Shown piece after piece: positions 7,167-15,484 of a stretch of 22,813 nucleotides of DNA. The stretch spans positions 1 to 22,813 of the forward strand of contig DIWB01000021.1 in NCBI GenBank assembly GCA_002428385.1, in the 5' to 3' direction. Every line of letters starts with the position of its first letter. Positions within the stretch are counted from its first letter, which is position 1. Under the pieces are notes generated by a model. It did no database searches, was not told the origin of the DNA, and worked only from the letters and a program-made list of their open reading frames with translations. Origin of the DNA: Bacteroidales bacterium UBA6117 (GTDB taxonomy: Bacteria > Bacteroidota > Bacteroidia > Bacteroidales > VadinHA17). Made by a program: the position numbers and the translations under genes.

Positions 7167-8675
7167 ATGCGAAAGCTTGTGATTGGAGCGGCATTAATAT
7201 TCATTGTTATGGATTCATCTTCCCAGCAGAGGTCATCAGACAGACAGCCTGTTGCGGCAGGCAGATTTTACACAGCCTCAGGGGAAACCCTTGCTAAAGA
7301 AATTGCAGAGCTGTTCGAAACCTGTGTAAAGATACCGGTTCCGGATGGCAAGGTCAGGGCAATAATAAGCCCCCATGCCGGCTATGTTTATTCCGGAAAG
7401 GTTGCCGCATCAGCTTTCTCCGCCATTGACAGGAAAGCTGCGTACAAAAACATCTTCCTGATAGGATCCAGCCATGTTATGGCCTTTGCCGGAGCTTCAC
7501 CATACAACACCGGCGATTTTATAACACCACTTGGCAGGGCAGTGGTTAACAGGGACATCGCAAACAAGCTCAGGGAAAACAAGATTTTCAGTTTCCCCGT
7601 TGATGCACACAAGCAGGAACACAGCCTCGAAGTGCAGGTTCCATTAATACAGTACTGGTTCAGCGACGAGCCTGAACTTGTTCCTGTTATTATAGGAACG
7701 AACAAAACAGAAGACATCAGGAAGATCGCTGATATACTCAGGCCCTGGTTCACTCCCGACAACCTGTTCGTAATCAGCAGTGATTTTTCGCACTATCCTT
7801 CATACAAAACGGCATATACAGTTGACAAATCGACAGCTGATGCCATTGTTTCGGGCGACCCTGAAAAGTTTCTGACCACACTCCGGAAGAATTCCCAGAC
7901 TGATGATCCGGGGCTGGTAACAAGCATGTGCGGATGGACATCGGGACTGCTGCTTCTTTACCTGGCCGAAGGAAACAGCAATCTTCAATTCAGGAAGATT
8001 GATTACTGCAACTCAGGCGATTCAAAGTTTGGCGACAGGGAAGGTGTCGTGGGATACAATGCCATAGGCTTATTTGAAAAACCGAACGCCGGCAAGACCG
8101 GAGGCAGACTGTCGGATGAGATCAGGTTCACAGATAAAGAAAAGGCCGGTCTGATTTCGCTTGCACGCGATAATATAAGGTCGCTGCTTTATGAAGAGAA
8201 AAGGGTTGCTGTCGACAGGGAAAAACTGCCTGAAATATTCAAAAAGCCTTTGGGAGCATTTGTAACCCTGAAGATCGACGGCAATTTAAGGGGATGCATA
8301 GGAAGATTCGTCTCCTCTGACCCGCTGTACGAAGTGGTGCTGGAGTCGTCCCAGTCGTCGGCTTTCGGCGATCCCCGGTTTTCGCGTCTTACCAGGGATG
8401 AATTCTCCAAAACGGACCTGGAGATCACTGTTCTCGGACCGATGAGGAAGATAGAAAGCATCAATGAAATCGAACTTGGCCGGCACGGGATATATATAAA
8501 GAAAGATTACCGGTCGGGGACGATGCTGCCACAGGTTGCCACGGAGAATAAATGGACGGTAGAGCAATTCCTGGGCTATACATCGCGCGACAAGGCTGGT
8601 CTGGGATGGGATGGCTGGAAAAATGCCGACATATTCATCTACGAAGGCATTGTGATCGAGGAAGAGAAAAAGTGA
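7167..8675 (+). CDS. Exported AmmeMemoRadiSam protein B-protein A fusion (Memo-AMMECR1)
   Basis: The 502-residue protein joins two domains of the uncharacterised AmmeMemoRadiSam system. The Memo domain (about 27-305), structurally related to LigB-type non-haem iron dioxygenases, keeps the likely metal ligands: His70 in SPHAGY, His103 in GSSHVM and Cys255 in SMCGW. SSDFSHY (204-210) and QEHSLEVQ (150-157) are also present. The AMMECR1 domain (about 320-500) has its hallmark LRGCIG (374-379). The ATG at 7167 gives RKLVIGAALIFIVMDSSSQ, a short signal peptide with likely cleavage near residue 20, so the protein is predicted to be exported. A TTG at 7155 is an alternative start that would add only four residues. 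The membrane-protein gene follows after 2 nt, indicating an operon. Domains are sure; export is inferred. Confidence 0.88.
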   Translation: MRKLVIGAALIFIVMDSSSQQRSSDRQPVAAGRFYTASGETLAKEIAELFETCVKIPVPDGKVRAIISPHAGYVYSGKVAASAFSAIDRKAAYKNIFLIGSSHVMAFAGASPYNTGDFITPLGRAVVNRDIANKLRENKIFSFPVDAHKQEHSLEVQVPLIQYWFSDEPELVPVIIGTNKTEDIRKIADILRPWFTPDNLFVISSDFSHYPSYKTAYTVDKSTADAIVSGDPEKFLTTLRKNSQTDDPGLVTSMCGWTSGLLLLYLAEGNSNLQFRKIDYCNSGDSKFGDREGVVGYNAIGLFEKPNAGKTGGRLSDEIRFTDKEKAGLISLARDNIRSLLYEEKRVAVDREKLPEIFKKPLGAFVTLKIDGNLRGCIGRFVSSDPLYEVVLESSQSSAFGDPRFSRLTRDEFSKTDLEITVLGPMRKIESINEIELGRHGIYIKKDYRSGTMLPQVATENKWTVEQFLGYTSRDKAGLGWDGWKNADIFIYEGIVIEEEKK

Positions 8676-8677
8676 TC

Positions 8678-10777
8678 ATGAACGATGAATTTTTTTCCGA
8701 AAGATTTGACCCGGGCAGAGCCCTATTTATAACAGGTTTCTTAAGTTCCTCCGTTCAGCTCCTGATGCTCAGGGAGATGATGAACATCACCGGAGGTTAT
8801 GAACTCATTGCAGGCGCCTTTCTGTGCTCATGGCTCATAGGTTCTGCCTTAGGTTCTTCACTTGCCAGAGGTTCGGCCGTTTCAGGTATCGGAAAGATAT
8901 GCCTGCTATTCACCGCAGGTCCCCTGCTTTCAATAATCCTGATGCTTTCGCTGGCCAGGCTGATCCTTAATCCCGGCGAGACTCCCTCATTTCCGGCCGG
9001 TCTGATCTTCACCTTCCTGGCGCTTCTCCCCTTCTGCCTTTTATCTGGCTTTACCTTTATAAAGCTTACTGAAGCAGGAAAGGCATCCGGAAAAACCCCG
9101 GGTGTTTCCTTTTCGGTCGAGACGGCCGGCGGAATTCTTGCCGGTATCGCGATTTCTTTGCCCGGTGCAGGAATCCTGAATACCTATCAGGCCCTTCTTA
9201 TAATTACCCTGATGGGCATAACCTGGTCGCTGCTGACATTCTTCATAAAAAACAAAACAGAAAAACTGGTTTTGAAAACAGGGACATTGCTGTTTGTCTC
9301 ACTGATGATTTTATTTCCTCCGGATTTCATCTTCAGACAGCTGCTGCTGAAGGGTATAAAGGTTACTGAAACCTTCGACACCCCATATGGAAATATCACC
9401 AGGGGTGAATATCACGGCGAGGCAAGCACATATTACAACCAGCGGCTGATCACTTACAGCAGTGATGCTGCAGAAAGTGAGGAGGATATTCACTATGGCA
9501 TGCTGCAGACCAATGACCCCGCCATGGTGCTGCTGATATCAGGATCAGCAGGATCGAGGATTAAGGAGATATCCAAATACAATATAAGGGAACTGGTTTA
9601 TGTTGAACGCGATCCCGCGCTGTCGGCTGATATTGAAAGTGTCGCAAAAAATGAGAAAGTTTTGCTAACCGTTATCAACAACGATGCTTTCAGTTACATA
9701 AGGGAGACCGGCAAAAAATTCGATGCAGTAATAATGCTTCTCCCCCCTCCTTCTTCACTTTCGCTTAACAGGTATTACACTGTGGAATTCTTCCGGTCGG
9801 TTAAAAAGATCATGAATGAGGGAGCTGCCTTCTCCTGTTCACCCGGTATCAATCCCAACTACTTCAACAGTGAGGCCGTAAGGCTTTACTCTTCAGTTTA
9901 CAACAGCCTGAAGGCAGTATTCGGCAATGTTGTGCCTGTTGCGGGCAGCAAACTCTACTTTATTGCTTCTGACGATGAAATTTCAACTGCATTCTGCAGG
10001 CTGACAGATGAAAAAGAACTTGGTAACTCCTATGTCTGTTCCGATTATCTCTCCGACGATCTGGTAACGGCCAGGTCCAAAGAAATCACTGCGCTGATGG
10101 ACAGCACCGTGAAGCCCAACAGATCGACTGTTCCTGCAGCATGTTTTTACTATCAGTCATTCATACTAAGCATGGACACAAGTGCGAAGACACCCTCAAT
10201 AGTTCTACTGATTATACTCTTCGCACTTTCACTTTTGAACTTCAGAAAGGACACGGGGCTTATGTATTTCAGCGCATTGGCCCTTGCAGGATACGAAATA
10301 ATACTGCTTCTGATGCTTCAGCTGACCCTGGGCAACATGTATCAGGCAACGGGGCTTATAATTGCCGGGCTGATGGCCGGTCTTGCCACAGGTTCGGGTA
10401 GCAGCCGGCTGTTTCGTACCAGAAGGCACATGGCAATAAGAACCTTTATACTTGTCGTACTGTATGCAATCTCAGGCCTGCTGGCAGGGAGAATCCTGGC
10501 TATGACCTGGAAGCCGGCAGTAACAGGGCTGTTGATACTTCTGGGATTTTTGCCTGCAGTTATCACTGGCAGTTTCTACAGGGATCTGACTTCAGGAGGA
10601 AACATTGTTCAGAATCCCTCGAGGGTTTACAGTTCGGATCTTTCAGGATCAGCAATCGGGTTCCTTGCATTTTCAGGCATAGCCGTTCCCTTACTGGGAA
10701 TCAGCATTTCTTTATATATACTGCCTTTGCTGGCAGCAACAGGGTTTCTGTTTTACCTGGCATCCAAAAACCGCTAG
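8678..10777 (+). CDS. Polytopic membrane protein with degenerate spermidine-synthase-like domain
   Basis: The 699-residue product has about six or seven N-terminal membrane segments (roughly 15-216), a soluble central domain (about 225-490) and about seven C-terminal segments (506-694). The layout is that of fused transporter/spermidine-synthase proteins. Family marks are LLMLREMMNITGGYEL, SWLIGSALGS, DTPYGNI and EEDIHYGML. The SAM/dcSAM-binding glycine motif is weak (ISGSAGSRIKE, 287-297) before VERDP. The catalytic aspartates of true spermidine synthases are replaced by LLPPPSSLSLNRYYT (354-368), so ordinary aminopropyl transfer is unlikely. The ATG at 8678 was chosen because the Memo fusion ends at 8675. 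A GTG at 8672 would overlap that stop. Its place between AmmeMemo and RadiSam genes suggests a shared function. Confidence 0.82.
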   Translation: MNDEFFSERFDPGRALFITGFLSSSVQLLMLREMMNITGGYELIAGAFLCSWLIGSALGSSLARGSAVSGIGKICLLFTAGPLLSIILMLSLARLILNPGETPSFPAGLIFTFLALLPFCLLSGFTFIKLTEAGKASGKTPGVSFSVETAGGILAGIAISLPGAGILNTYQALLIITLMGITWSLLTFFIKNKTEKLVLKTGTLLFVSLMILFPPDFIFRQLLLKGIKVTETFDTPYGNITRGEYHGEASTYYNQRLITYSSDAAESEEDIHYGMLQTNDPAMVLLISGSAGSRIKEISKYNIRELVYVERDPALSADIESVAKNEKVLLTVINNDAFSYIRETGKKFDAVIMLLPPPSSLSLNRYYTVEFFRSVKKIMNEGAAFSCSPGINPNYFNSEAVRLYSSVYNSLKAVFGNVVPVAGSKLYFIASDDEISTAFCRLTDEKELGNSYVCSDYLSDDLVTARSKEITALMDSTVKPNRSTVPAACFYYQSFILSMDTSAKTPSIVLLIILFALSLLNFRKDTGLMYFSALALAGYEIILLLMLQLTLGNMYQATGLIIAGLMAGLATGSGSSRLFRTRRHMAIRTFILVVLYAISGLLAGRILAMTWKPAVTGLLILLGFLPAVITGSFYRDLTSGGNIVQNPSRVYSSDLSGSAIGFLAFSGIAVPLLGISISLYILPLLAATGFLFYLASKNR

Positions 10778-10784
10778 TTTTTCG

Positions 10785-10792
10785 TATTTTTG
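10785..10792 (+). promoter_or_regulatory. Possible internal -7 box before the radical SAM gene
   Basis: TATTTTTG, followed by GGTTTGCA, lies in the 34-nt gap before the ATG at 10812 and matches TAnnTTTG. No -33 box is visible at the right distance, so this is at best a weak internal promoter within the operon. Confidence 0.3.
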
Positions 10793-10811
10793 GGTTTGCA
10801 ACTCCTTATCC

Positions 10812-11948
10812 ATGGAACGCAGAGAGAGTAAGATAAACAAAAGAAAATTCATAAAGCAGTGTGCAGCATTGTCTGCCGGAATGCTGTGTCTTCCGGGTCA
10901 TGGATTACTGGCCGGAAATGCCGGAGAAGACCAGAATGATTTCAGGAGGGAGGCCATGTTTCAGGAAAAGACGGCCCGCGGGACCATGTGCCGGATCTGT
11001 CCCAACGAGTGTGTGCTTCAGGAGGGTGAACTAAGCCAGTGCAGGAACAGGAAGGTGAACAGGTCGGTGCTATACACCCTGGCTTACGGGAATCCCTGTT
11101 CTGTGAATGTTGATCCGATTGAAAAGAAGCCTCTGTATCATTTCTTACCGGGAACGCGTGCTTTTTCGATAGCCACTGCCGGGTGCAACCTTGCATGCCT
11201 TAACTGCCAGAACTGGACCATATCGCAGACAGGACCGGATAAGACAAGGAATATCAGCCTGATGCCCGACAAAGTAGTTACGGAGTGTCTGTCAAAGAAC
11301 TGCAGTTCGATAGCATATACCTACTCCGAACCGGTTACATTTTATGAATATGCCTTTGACTCTGCTTTTCTTGCAAAGCAGGCCGGGATCAGGAACGTAT
11401 TCAAATCAAACGGCTATATTAATCCGGAGCCGTTAAGAAAGCTCTGCACCGTGATAGATGCCGCCAATATCGATCTCAAATCGTTCAATGACAGCACCTA
11501 CCTGCGGCTTTCAGGCGGGAAGCTTCAGCCCGTACTTGATTCCCTGAGGATTTACAGGGACATGGGAGTGTGGCTTGAGATAACCAACCTTATCGTGCCG
11601 GGCTGGACCGACGACATGGATGAGATTAAGAAAATGTGCAACTGGCTGGCAAAGAACGGATTCAGCAATACTCCAATTCATTTCAGCAGGTTTCATCCCA
11701 CATACAAGCTTGAACAACTCCCTCCCACTCCGGTGGAGGCGCTCAACGCCGCTGTAAAGATAGCCCGCGATGAGGGATTGCAATATGTCTACACCGGAAA
11801 TGTTCCCGGGAATGAGTTGTCAAATACAAAGTGTCCGGATTGCGGCACCCAACTTATAGTCAGGCAGGGATACCGGATTGTCGCCAATACCCTTGCCGGG
11901 AAGAAATGCAGCAAATGCGGAAAGGTAATTGACGGTATCTGGAGCTAA
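10812..11948 (+). CDS. amrS: AmmeMemoRadiSam system radical SAM enzyme with Tat-like signal
   Basis: The 378-residue protein is the radical SAM member of the AmmeMemoRadiSam system. The 4Fe-4S/SAM motif is CNLACLNC (Cys125, Cys129, Cys132). Before it is the family's PflA-like motif CRICPNECVLQEGELSQC (Cys60, 63, 67, 77). After it come YTYSEPVTFYEY, NIDLKSF and IVPGWTD. A zinc-knuckle pair closes the protein, with CPDCG at 341-345 and CSKCG at 366-370. The N terminus NKRKFIKQCAALSAGM, followed by a hydrophobic run and LLAGNA, resembles a twin-arginine signal with KR in place of RR. Tat export would carry a folded, cofactor-loaded enzyme across the membrane. Enzyme identity is firm; the substrate is unknown and export is inferred. 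Confidence 0.9.
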   Translation: MERRESKINKRKFIKQCAALSAGMLCLPGHGLLAGNAGEDQNDFRREAMFQEKTARGTMCRICPNECVLQEGELSQCRNRKVNRSVLYTLAYGNPCSVNVDPIEKKPLYHFLPGTRAFSIATAGCNLACLNCQNWTISQTGPDKTRNISLMPDKVVTECLSKNCSSIAYTYSEPVTFYEYAFDSAFLAKQAGIRNVFKSNGYINPEPLRKLCTVIDAANIDLKSFNDSTYLRLSGGKLQPVLDSLRIYRDMGVWLEITNLIVPGWTDDMDEIKKMCNWLAKNGFSNTPIHFSRFHPTYKLEQLPPTPVEALNAAVKIARDEGLQYVYTGNVPGNELSNTKCPDCGTQLIVRQGYRIVANTLAGKKCSKCGKVIDGIWS

Positions 11949-11962
11949 ATCGATAAAATCAG

Positions 11963-13972
11963 ATGAATCAGGCAGAAGCAAAGGGGCGCATCGAAAGGCT
12001 GCGCAAGGAGATTGAAGACCACAATCGGAGGTATTACGTTTTAAATCAACCTGTTATTTCGGATTTCGAGTATGATCTTCTCTTAAATGAGCTGGAAGCG
12101 ATTGAGAAGAAGTATCCGGAATTTGCCAACCCTGCCTCTCCCACCCTTAAGGTAGGAAGTGATATTGCAAAAGAATTCAGGCAATATGAACACAAATACC
12201 CGATGCTTTCACTTGGTAACACATATAATTTCGATGAGCTTCGCGACTTTGATGCCAGACTCCGGAAATCGGTCACCGGTGATGTTGAATATGTCTGCGA
12301 ACTCAAATTCGACGGCGCATCAATCAGTATTACTTACATCAACGGTGTGATGTCCACTGCCCTTACCAGAGGCGACGGGACCAAAGGAGATGATGTCTCG
12401 GCAAATGTCAGGACAATAGGCAGCATACCGGCGGTGGTAAGGAGTTCTGAAATTCCCGGGGAGTTCATAGTGAGAGGTGAGATACTTTTGCCAAGGGCTG
12501 AGTTCCAACGGCTCAACGAGGAGAGGGAAAAAGAAGGGCTTAACCTGTTTGCCAATCCCCGCAATGCAGCAGCAGGCACACTCAAGACGCTCGATTCGTC
12601 AGTGGTTGCCTCCCGGAACCTCGATTGCATGTTTTATTTTCTCCTGGGAGAGCGACTTCCATTCAGTACCCACTACGAAAATCTGAAGGCTGCAGCCGGC
12701 TGGGGCTTCAAGATCGATACACATACTCAGGTTTGCCGGAGCATAGAGGAAGTTATTCAGTTTATAACAGTGTGGGATGAAAAAAGGGTGCATCTTCCTT
12801 ACGACACCGACGGAGTTGTAATCAAGGTGAACTCCATCGATCAACAGGCAGAGGCAGGATATACTGCCAAATCACCCAGGTGGGCAATAGCGTATAAGTA
12901 CAAGGCTGAACAGGCACTTACCAGGCTGTTGTCGGTGGCATACCAGGTGGGAAGGACAGGAACGGTAACACCTGTTGCCAATCTGGACCCCGTTCAGCTT
13001 GCCGGCACTACGGTAAAAAGGGCATCACTGCACAATGCCGATCAGATATTCCTGCTCGACCTTCATATCAACGATATGGTTTATGTTGAAAAAGGGGGTG
13101 AAATCATTCCCAAAATCGTTGGTGTGGACAGCTCGGTGCGCGACGAGTCGAGCAGGAGGATTGAGTTCATTGATAAATGTCCCGAATGCGGCACCGCTCT
13201 GGTGCGCAACGAAGGTGAAGCCAATCATTATTGTCCCAATTATCTTCACTGTCCGCCTCAGATAAAGGGAAGAATCGAGCACTTTATTGGCAGGAAGGCC
13301 ATGGATATCGACGGACTCGGGGAAGAGACTGTTGATCTGTTGTTCAGCAGGGGGCTTATCAGGACTGTTGCCGATCTTTACGACCTCAGGGCTGAACAGC
13401 TGGTGCCGCTCGAAAGGATGGGTGAAAAATCAGCGGCCAGAATAATATCAAGCATAAAAGGATCGGTCAGCGTACCATATCACAGGGTTGTATATGCACT
13501 GGGAATAAGACACGTGGGTGAGACTGTGGCAAAGACACTGGCCTCAGAATTCCCTTCAATCGAACATCTGATGTCGGCTGATATTGAAACGCTGACCGCC
13601 GTGAATGAAATTGGTCCGAGGATAGCTTCAAGCATTATTGCCTGGTTTGCCGATCCGGAGAATATTGAAATAATAAACCGCTTAAGGGCTGCCGGAATAA
13701 AAATGACGGGCGAGGCCAAAAGCGCGGATTCGGGAAGTGCGTTAAAAGGAAAAACAATTGTGATATCAGGTGTTTTCACGAAGCATACCCGGGATGAATA
13801 CAAGGATCTTATAGAACGGCATGGAGGAAAGAATTCCTCATCGATATCCGGAAACACCTCTTTTATACTTGCCGGAGACAACATGGGGCCCTCAAAAAGA
13901 GAAAAGGCCGAGGAGCTGGGAATCAAGATCATCGGCGAGGATGAATTTCTGCTCATGACAGGAAAATTTTAG
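11963..13972 (+). CDS. ligA: NAD-dependent DNA ligase LigA
   Basis: This enzyme seals nicks in replication and repair using NAD+. The 669 residues show the Ia domain (HNRRYYVLNQPVISDFEYD), the adenylation domain with the nucleophilic lysine in ELKFDG (Lys115), an OB fold (about 320-400) and the four-cysteine zinc finger (Cys406, 409, 424, 430). Helix-hairpin-helix repeats follow (about 440-580), and a C-terminal BRCT domain (about 595-669) begins at LKGKTIVISGVF. Length and order are normal. The start at 11963 is 14 nt after the radical SAM stop, so read-through from the upstream operon is likely, although no functional link is implied. Confidence 0.98.
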   Translation: MNQAEAKGRIERLRKEIEDHNRRYYVLNQPVISDFEYDLLLNELEAIEKKYPEFANPASPTLKVGSDIAKEFRQYEHKYPMLSLGNTYNFDELRDFDARLRKSVTGDVEYVCELKFDGASISITYINGVMSTALTRGDGTKGDDVSANVRTIGSIPAVVRSSEIPGEFIVRGEILLPRAEFQRLNEEREKEGLNLFANPRNAAAGTLKTLDSSVVASRNLDCMFYFLLGERLPFSTHYENLKAAAGWGFKIDTHTQVCRSIEEVIQFITVWDEKRVHLPYDTDGVVIKVNSIDQQAEAGYTAKSPRWAIAYKYKAEQALTRLLSVAYQVGRTGTVTPVANLDPVQLAGTTVKRASLHNADQIFLLDLHINDMVYVEKGGEIIPKIVGVDSSVRDESSRRIEFIDKCPECGTALVRNEGEANHYCPNYLHCPPQIKGRIEHFIGRKAMDIDGLGEETVDLLFSRGLIRTVADLYDLRAEQLVPLERMGEKSAARIISSIKGSVSVPYHRVVYALGIRHVGETVAKTLASEFPSIEHLMSADIETLTAVNEIGPRIASSIIAWFADPENIEIINRLRAAGIKMTGEAKSADSGSALKGKTIVISGVFTKHTRDEYKDLIERHGGKNSSSISGNTSFILAGDNMGPSKREKAEELGIKIIGEDEFLLMTGKF

Positions 13973-14006
13973 CAGCTGCACCTTGTTTTCATTTACAAAA
14001 AACTGT

Positions 14007-14014
14007 TAGGTTTG
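14007..14014 (+). promoter_or_regulatory. Candidate -7 box just before the DUF6913-like gene
   Basis: TAGGTTTG matches TAnnTTTG, with CTTG at 13982-13985 as a possible -33 box and a 21-nt spacer. The ATG follows only 4 nt after the box, so a transcript from this site would be leaderless or nearly so. Confidence 0.4.
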
Positions 14015-14018
14015 CACA

Positions 14019-14588
14019 ATGGAATTATTAAGGAACCTTCGGATCAGAATCGGGAAATCGAAGCTGGCAGGCAGAATGGCCAGGATAAGAAGGAAACCGC
14101 TATATATCAACTTTTTTCATATCAGGACCATCGGCATAGTATGGGATGCTTCGAGTCCTGACGACTTCAGTGTCCTGACCAGGTTTCACCAGAAAATGGC
14201 CGAACAAAACAAGGATGTCAGGATACTTGGATATTTTCCGGGAAAAGAATTACCTGACTGCTACACCGCAATAAGATATTTCACATGTATTAAAAAGACC
14301 GAGTTGAATTTTTTCTATTGCCCTTTTCATCCGGATTCGGAATCCTTCATAAATACAAAATTCGATCTACTGATTGATATCAATTTCATGAACCTCTTTC
14401 CTCTGTTCTATGCAAGTTCCCTTTCGCAGGCAGGAATAAAGGTGGGGCTTTCAGGAGAGAACCCCGAGACTTCTCCATTCGACCTGATGATATCGATGAA
14501 GAGTCCGGTAAATACAGAAAAGTACCTTGATCAGGTACTGTATTACCTCGACATGATCAATTCAAAATCAGCCAGGAAAGCAGTATAA
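14019..14588 (+). CDS. DUF6913-like conserved hypothetical protein
   Basis: The 189-residue protein has a basic N terminus (about 15 Arg/Lys in the first 30 residues). A domain with IGIVWDASSPDDFSVLTRFHQKM, VRILGYFPGK and FDLLIDINFMNLFPLFYASSLSQAGIKVGLSG follows. I recognise it as the Bacteroidota family labelled DUF6913, often located beside dapA. The basic N terminus could contact membrane or nucleic acid, but no signal peptide or membrane segment is visible and I cannot assign a function. It starts 46 nt after ligA and ends 11 nt before dapA, so it is probably co-transcribed with dapA. Confidence 0.7.
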   Translation: MELLRNLRIRIGKSKLAGRMARIRRKPLYINFFHIRTIGIVWDASSPDDFSVLTRFHQKMAEQNKDVRILGYFPGKELPDCYTAIRYFTCIKKTELNFFYCPFHPDSESFINTKFDLLIDINFMNLFPLFYASSLSQAGIKVGLSGENPETSPFDLMISMKSPVNTEKYLDQVLYYLDMINSKSARKAV

Positions 14589-14599
14589 TTATTTATAAG

Positions 14600-15484
14600 A
14601 TGAAAAAATTAAAAGGAACCGGAGTTGCAATAGTTACGCCGTTTAAAAGTGATTCGAGCATCGATTTTGCCGCCCTGGGGCGCGTCATAAACCACGTCAT
14701 CTCCGGAGGAGTCAATTATATAGTTGTTCTTGGCACTACCGGAGAAACGCCCACCCTGTCGAAGGATGAGAAACAGGCAGTTGTATCGTATGTTGTTGAG
14801 TATGTTGACAGCAGGGTTCCCCTTATTGTGGGTATCGGAGGAAACAACACCAGGGAGGTTGTCAATAGTATCAGGCAGGCCGACCTTACAGGGATCGATG
14901 GTGTCCTTTCGGTGGCCCCATACTACAACAAACCAACTCAGCGGGGGTTGTTCCAGCACTTCAAGGCTATTGCGACATGGTGTTCTGTCCCGGTTATAAT
15001 ATACAATGTACCGGGGCGTACAGGATGTAATTTAACTGCAGACACCTGTCTTGAGCTGGCTCACAATTGTGAGAACATAACGGGAGTTAAGGAGGCCAGT
15101 GGCGATATCGGCCAGATAATGAAAATAATAAAGAGTAAACCTGAAAACTTCGACGTGATATCCGGTGATGACATGTTAACAATTCCTGTGATTGCTGCCG
15201 GAGGTTCGGGTGTCATTTCCGTTCTGGCCAATGCGTTTCCTGCTGCCTGTTCGGAGCTGGTCAGCCACACTTTGAGAAACAATCTTAAATCGGCCAGAGA
15301 GATTCAGTTTCGTTATCTCGAGATGATAGACCTGCTTTTTGCTGAAGGTAATCCGGCTGGCATTAAAGCCATGCTCAGTGTACTGAATATATGCAGCAAC
15401 AATCTCAGGCTTCCGCTTGTTCCGGTCAGCAGACCGACCATGACAAGGATTCAGAAGACTATTGAAGAATTAACAAAAGCCTGA
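14600..15484 (+). CDS. dapA: 4-hydroxy-tetrahydrodipicolinate synthase DapA
   Basis: This enzyme condenses pyruvate with aspartate semialdehyde, the first committed step of the lysine and diaminopimelate pathway. The 294-residue TIM-barrel protein has GTTGETPTLSKDE (45-57, the paired threonines), YYNKPTQRG (108-116), IIYNVPGRTGCN (133-144, with Tyr135) and the Schiff-base lysine in GVKEASGD (Lys164). All catalytic residues are present. It follows the DUF6913-like gene by 11 nt. Its stop codon directly abuts the stop of secA on the other strand. Confidence 0.98.
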   Translation: MKKLKGTGVAIVTPFKSDSSIDFAALGRVINHVISGGVNYIVVLGTTGETPTLSKDEKQAVVSYVVEYVDSRVPLIVGIGGNNTREVVNSIRQADLTGIDGVLSVAPYYNKPTQRGLFQHFKAIATWCSVPVIIYNVPGRTGCNLTADTCLELAHNCENITGVKEASGDIGQIMKIIKSKPENFDVISGDDMLTIPVIAAGGSGVISVLANAFPAACSELVSHTLRNNLKSAREIQFRYLEMIDLLFAEGNPAGIKAMLSVLNICSNNLRLPLVPVSRPTMTRIQKTIEELTKA

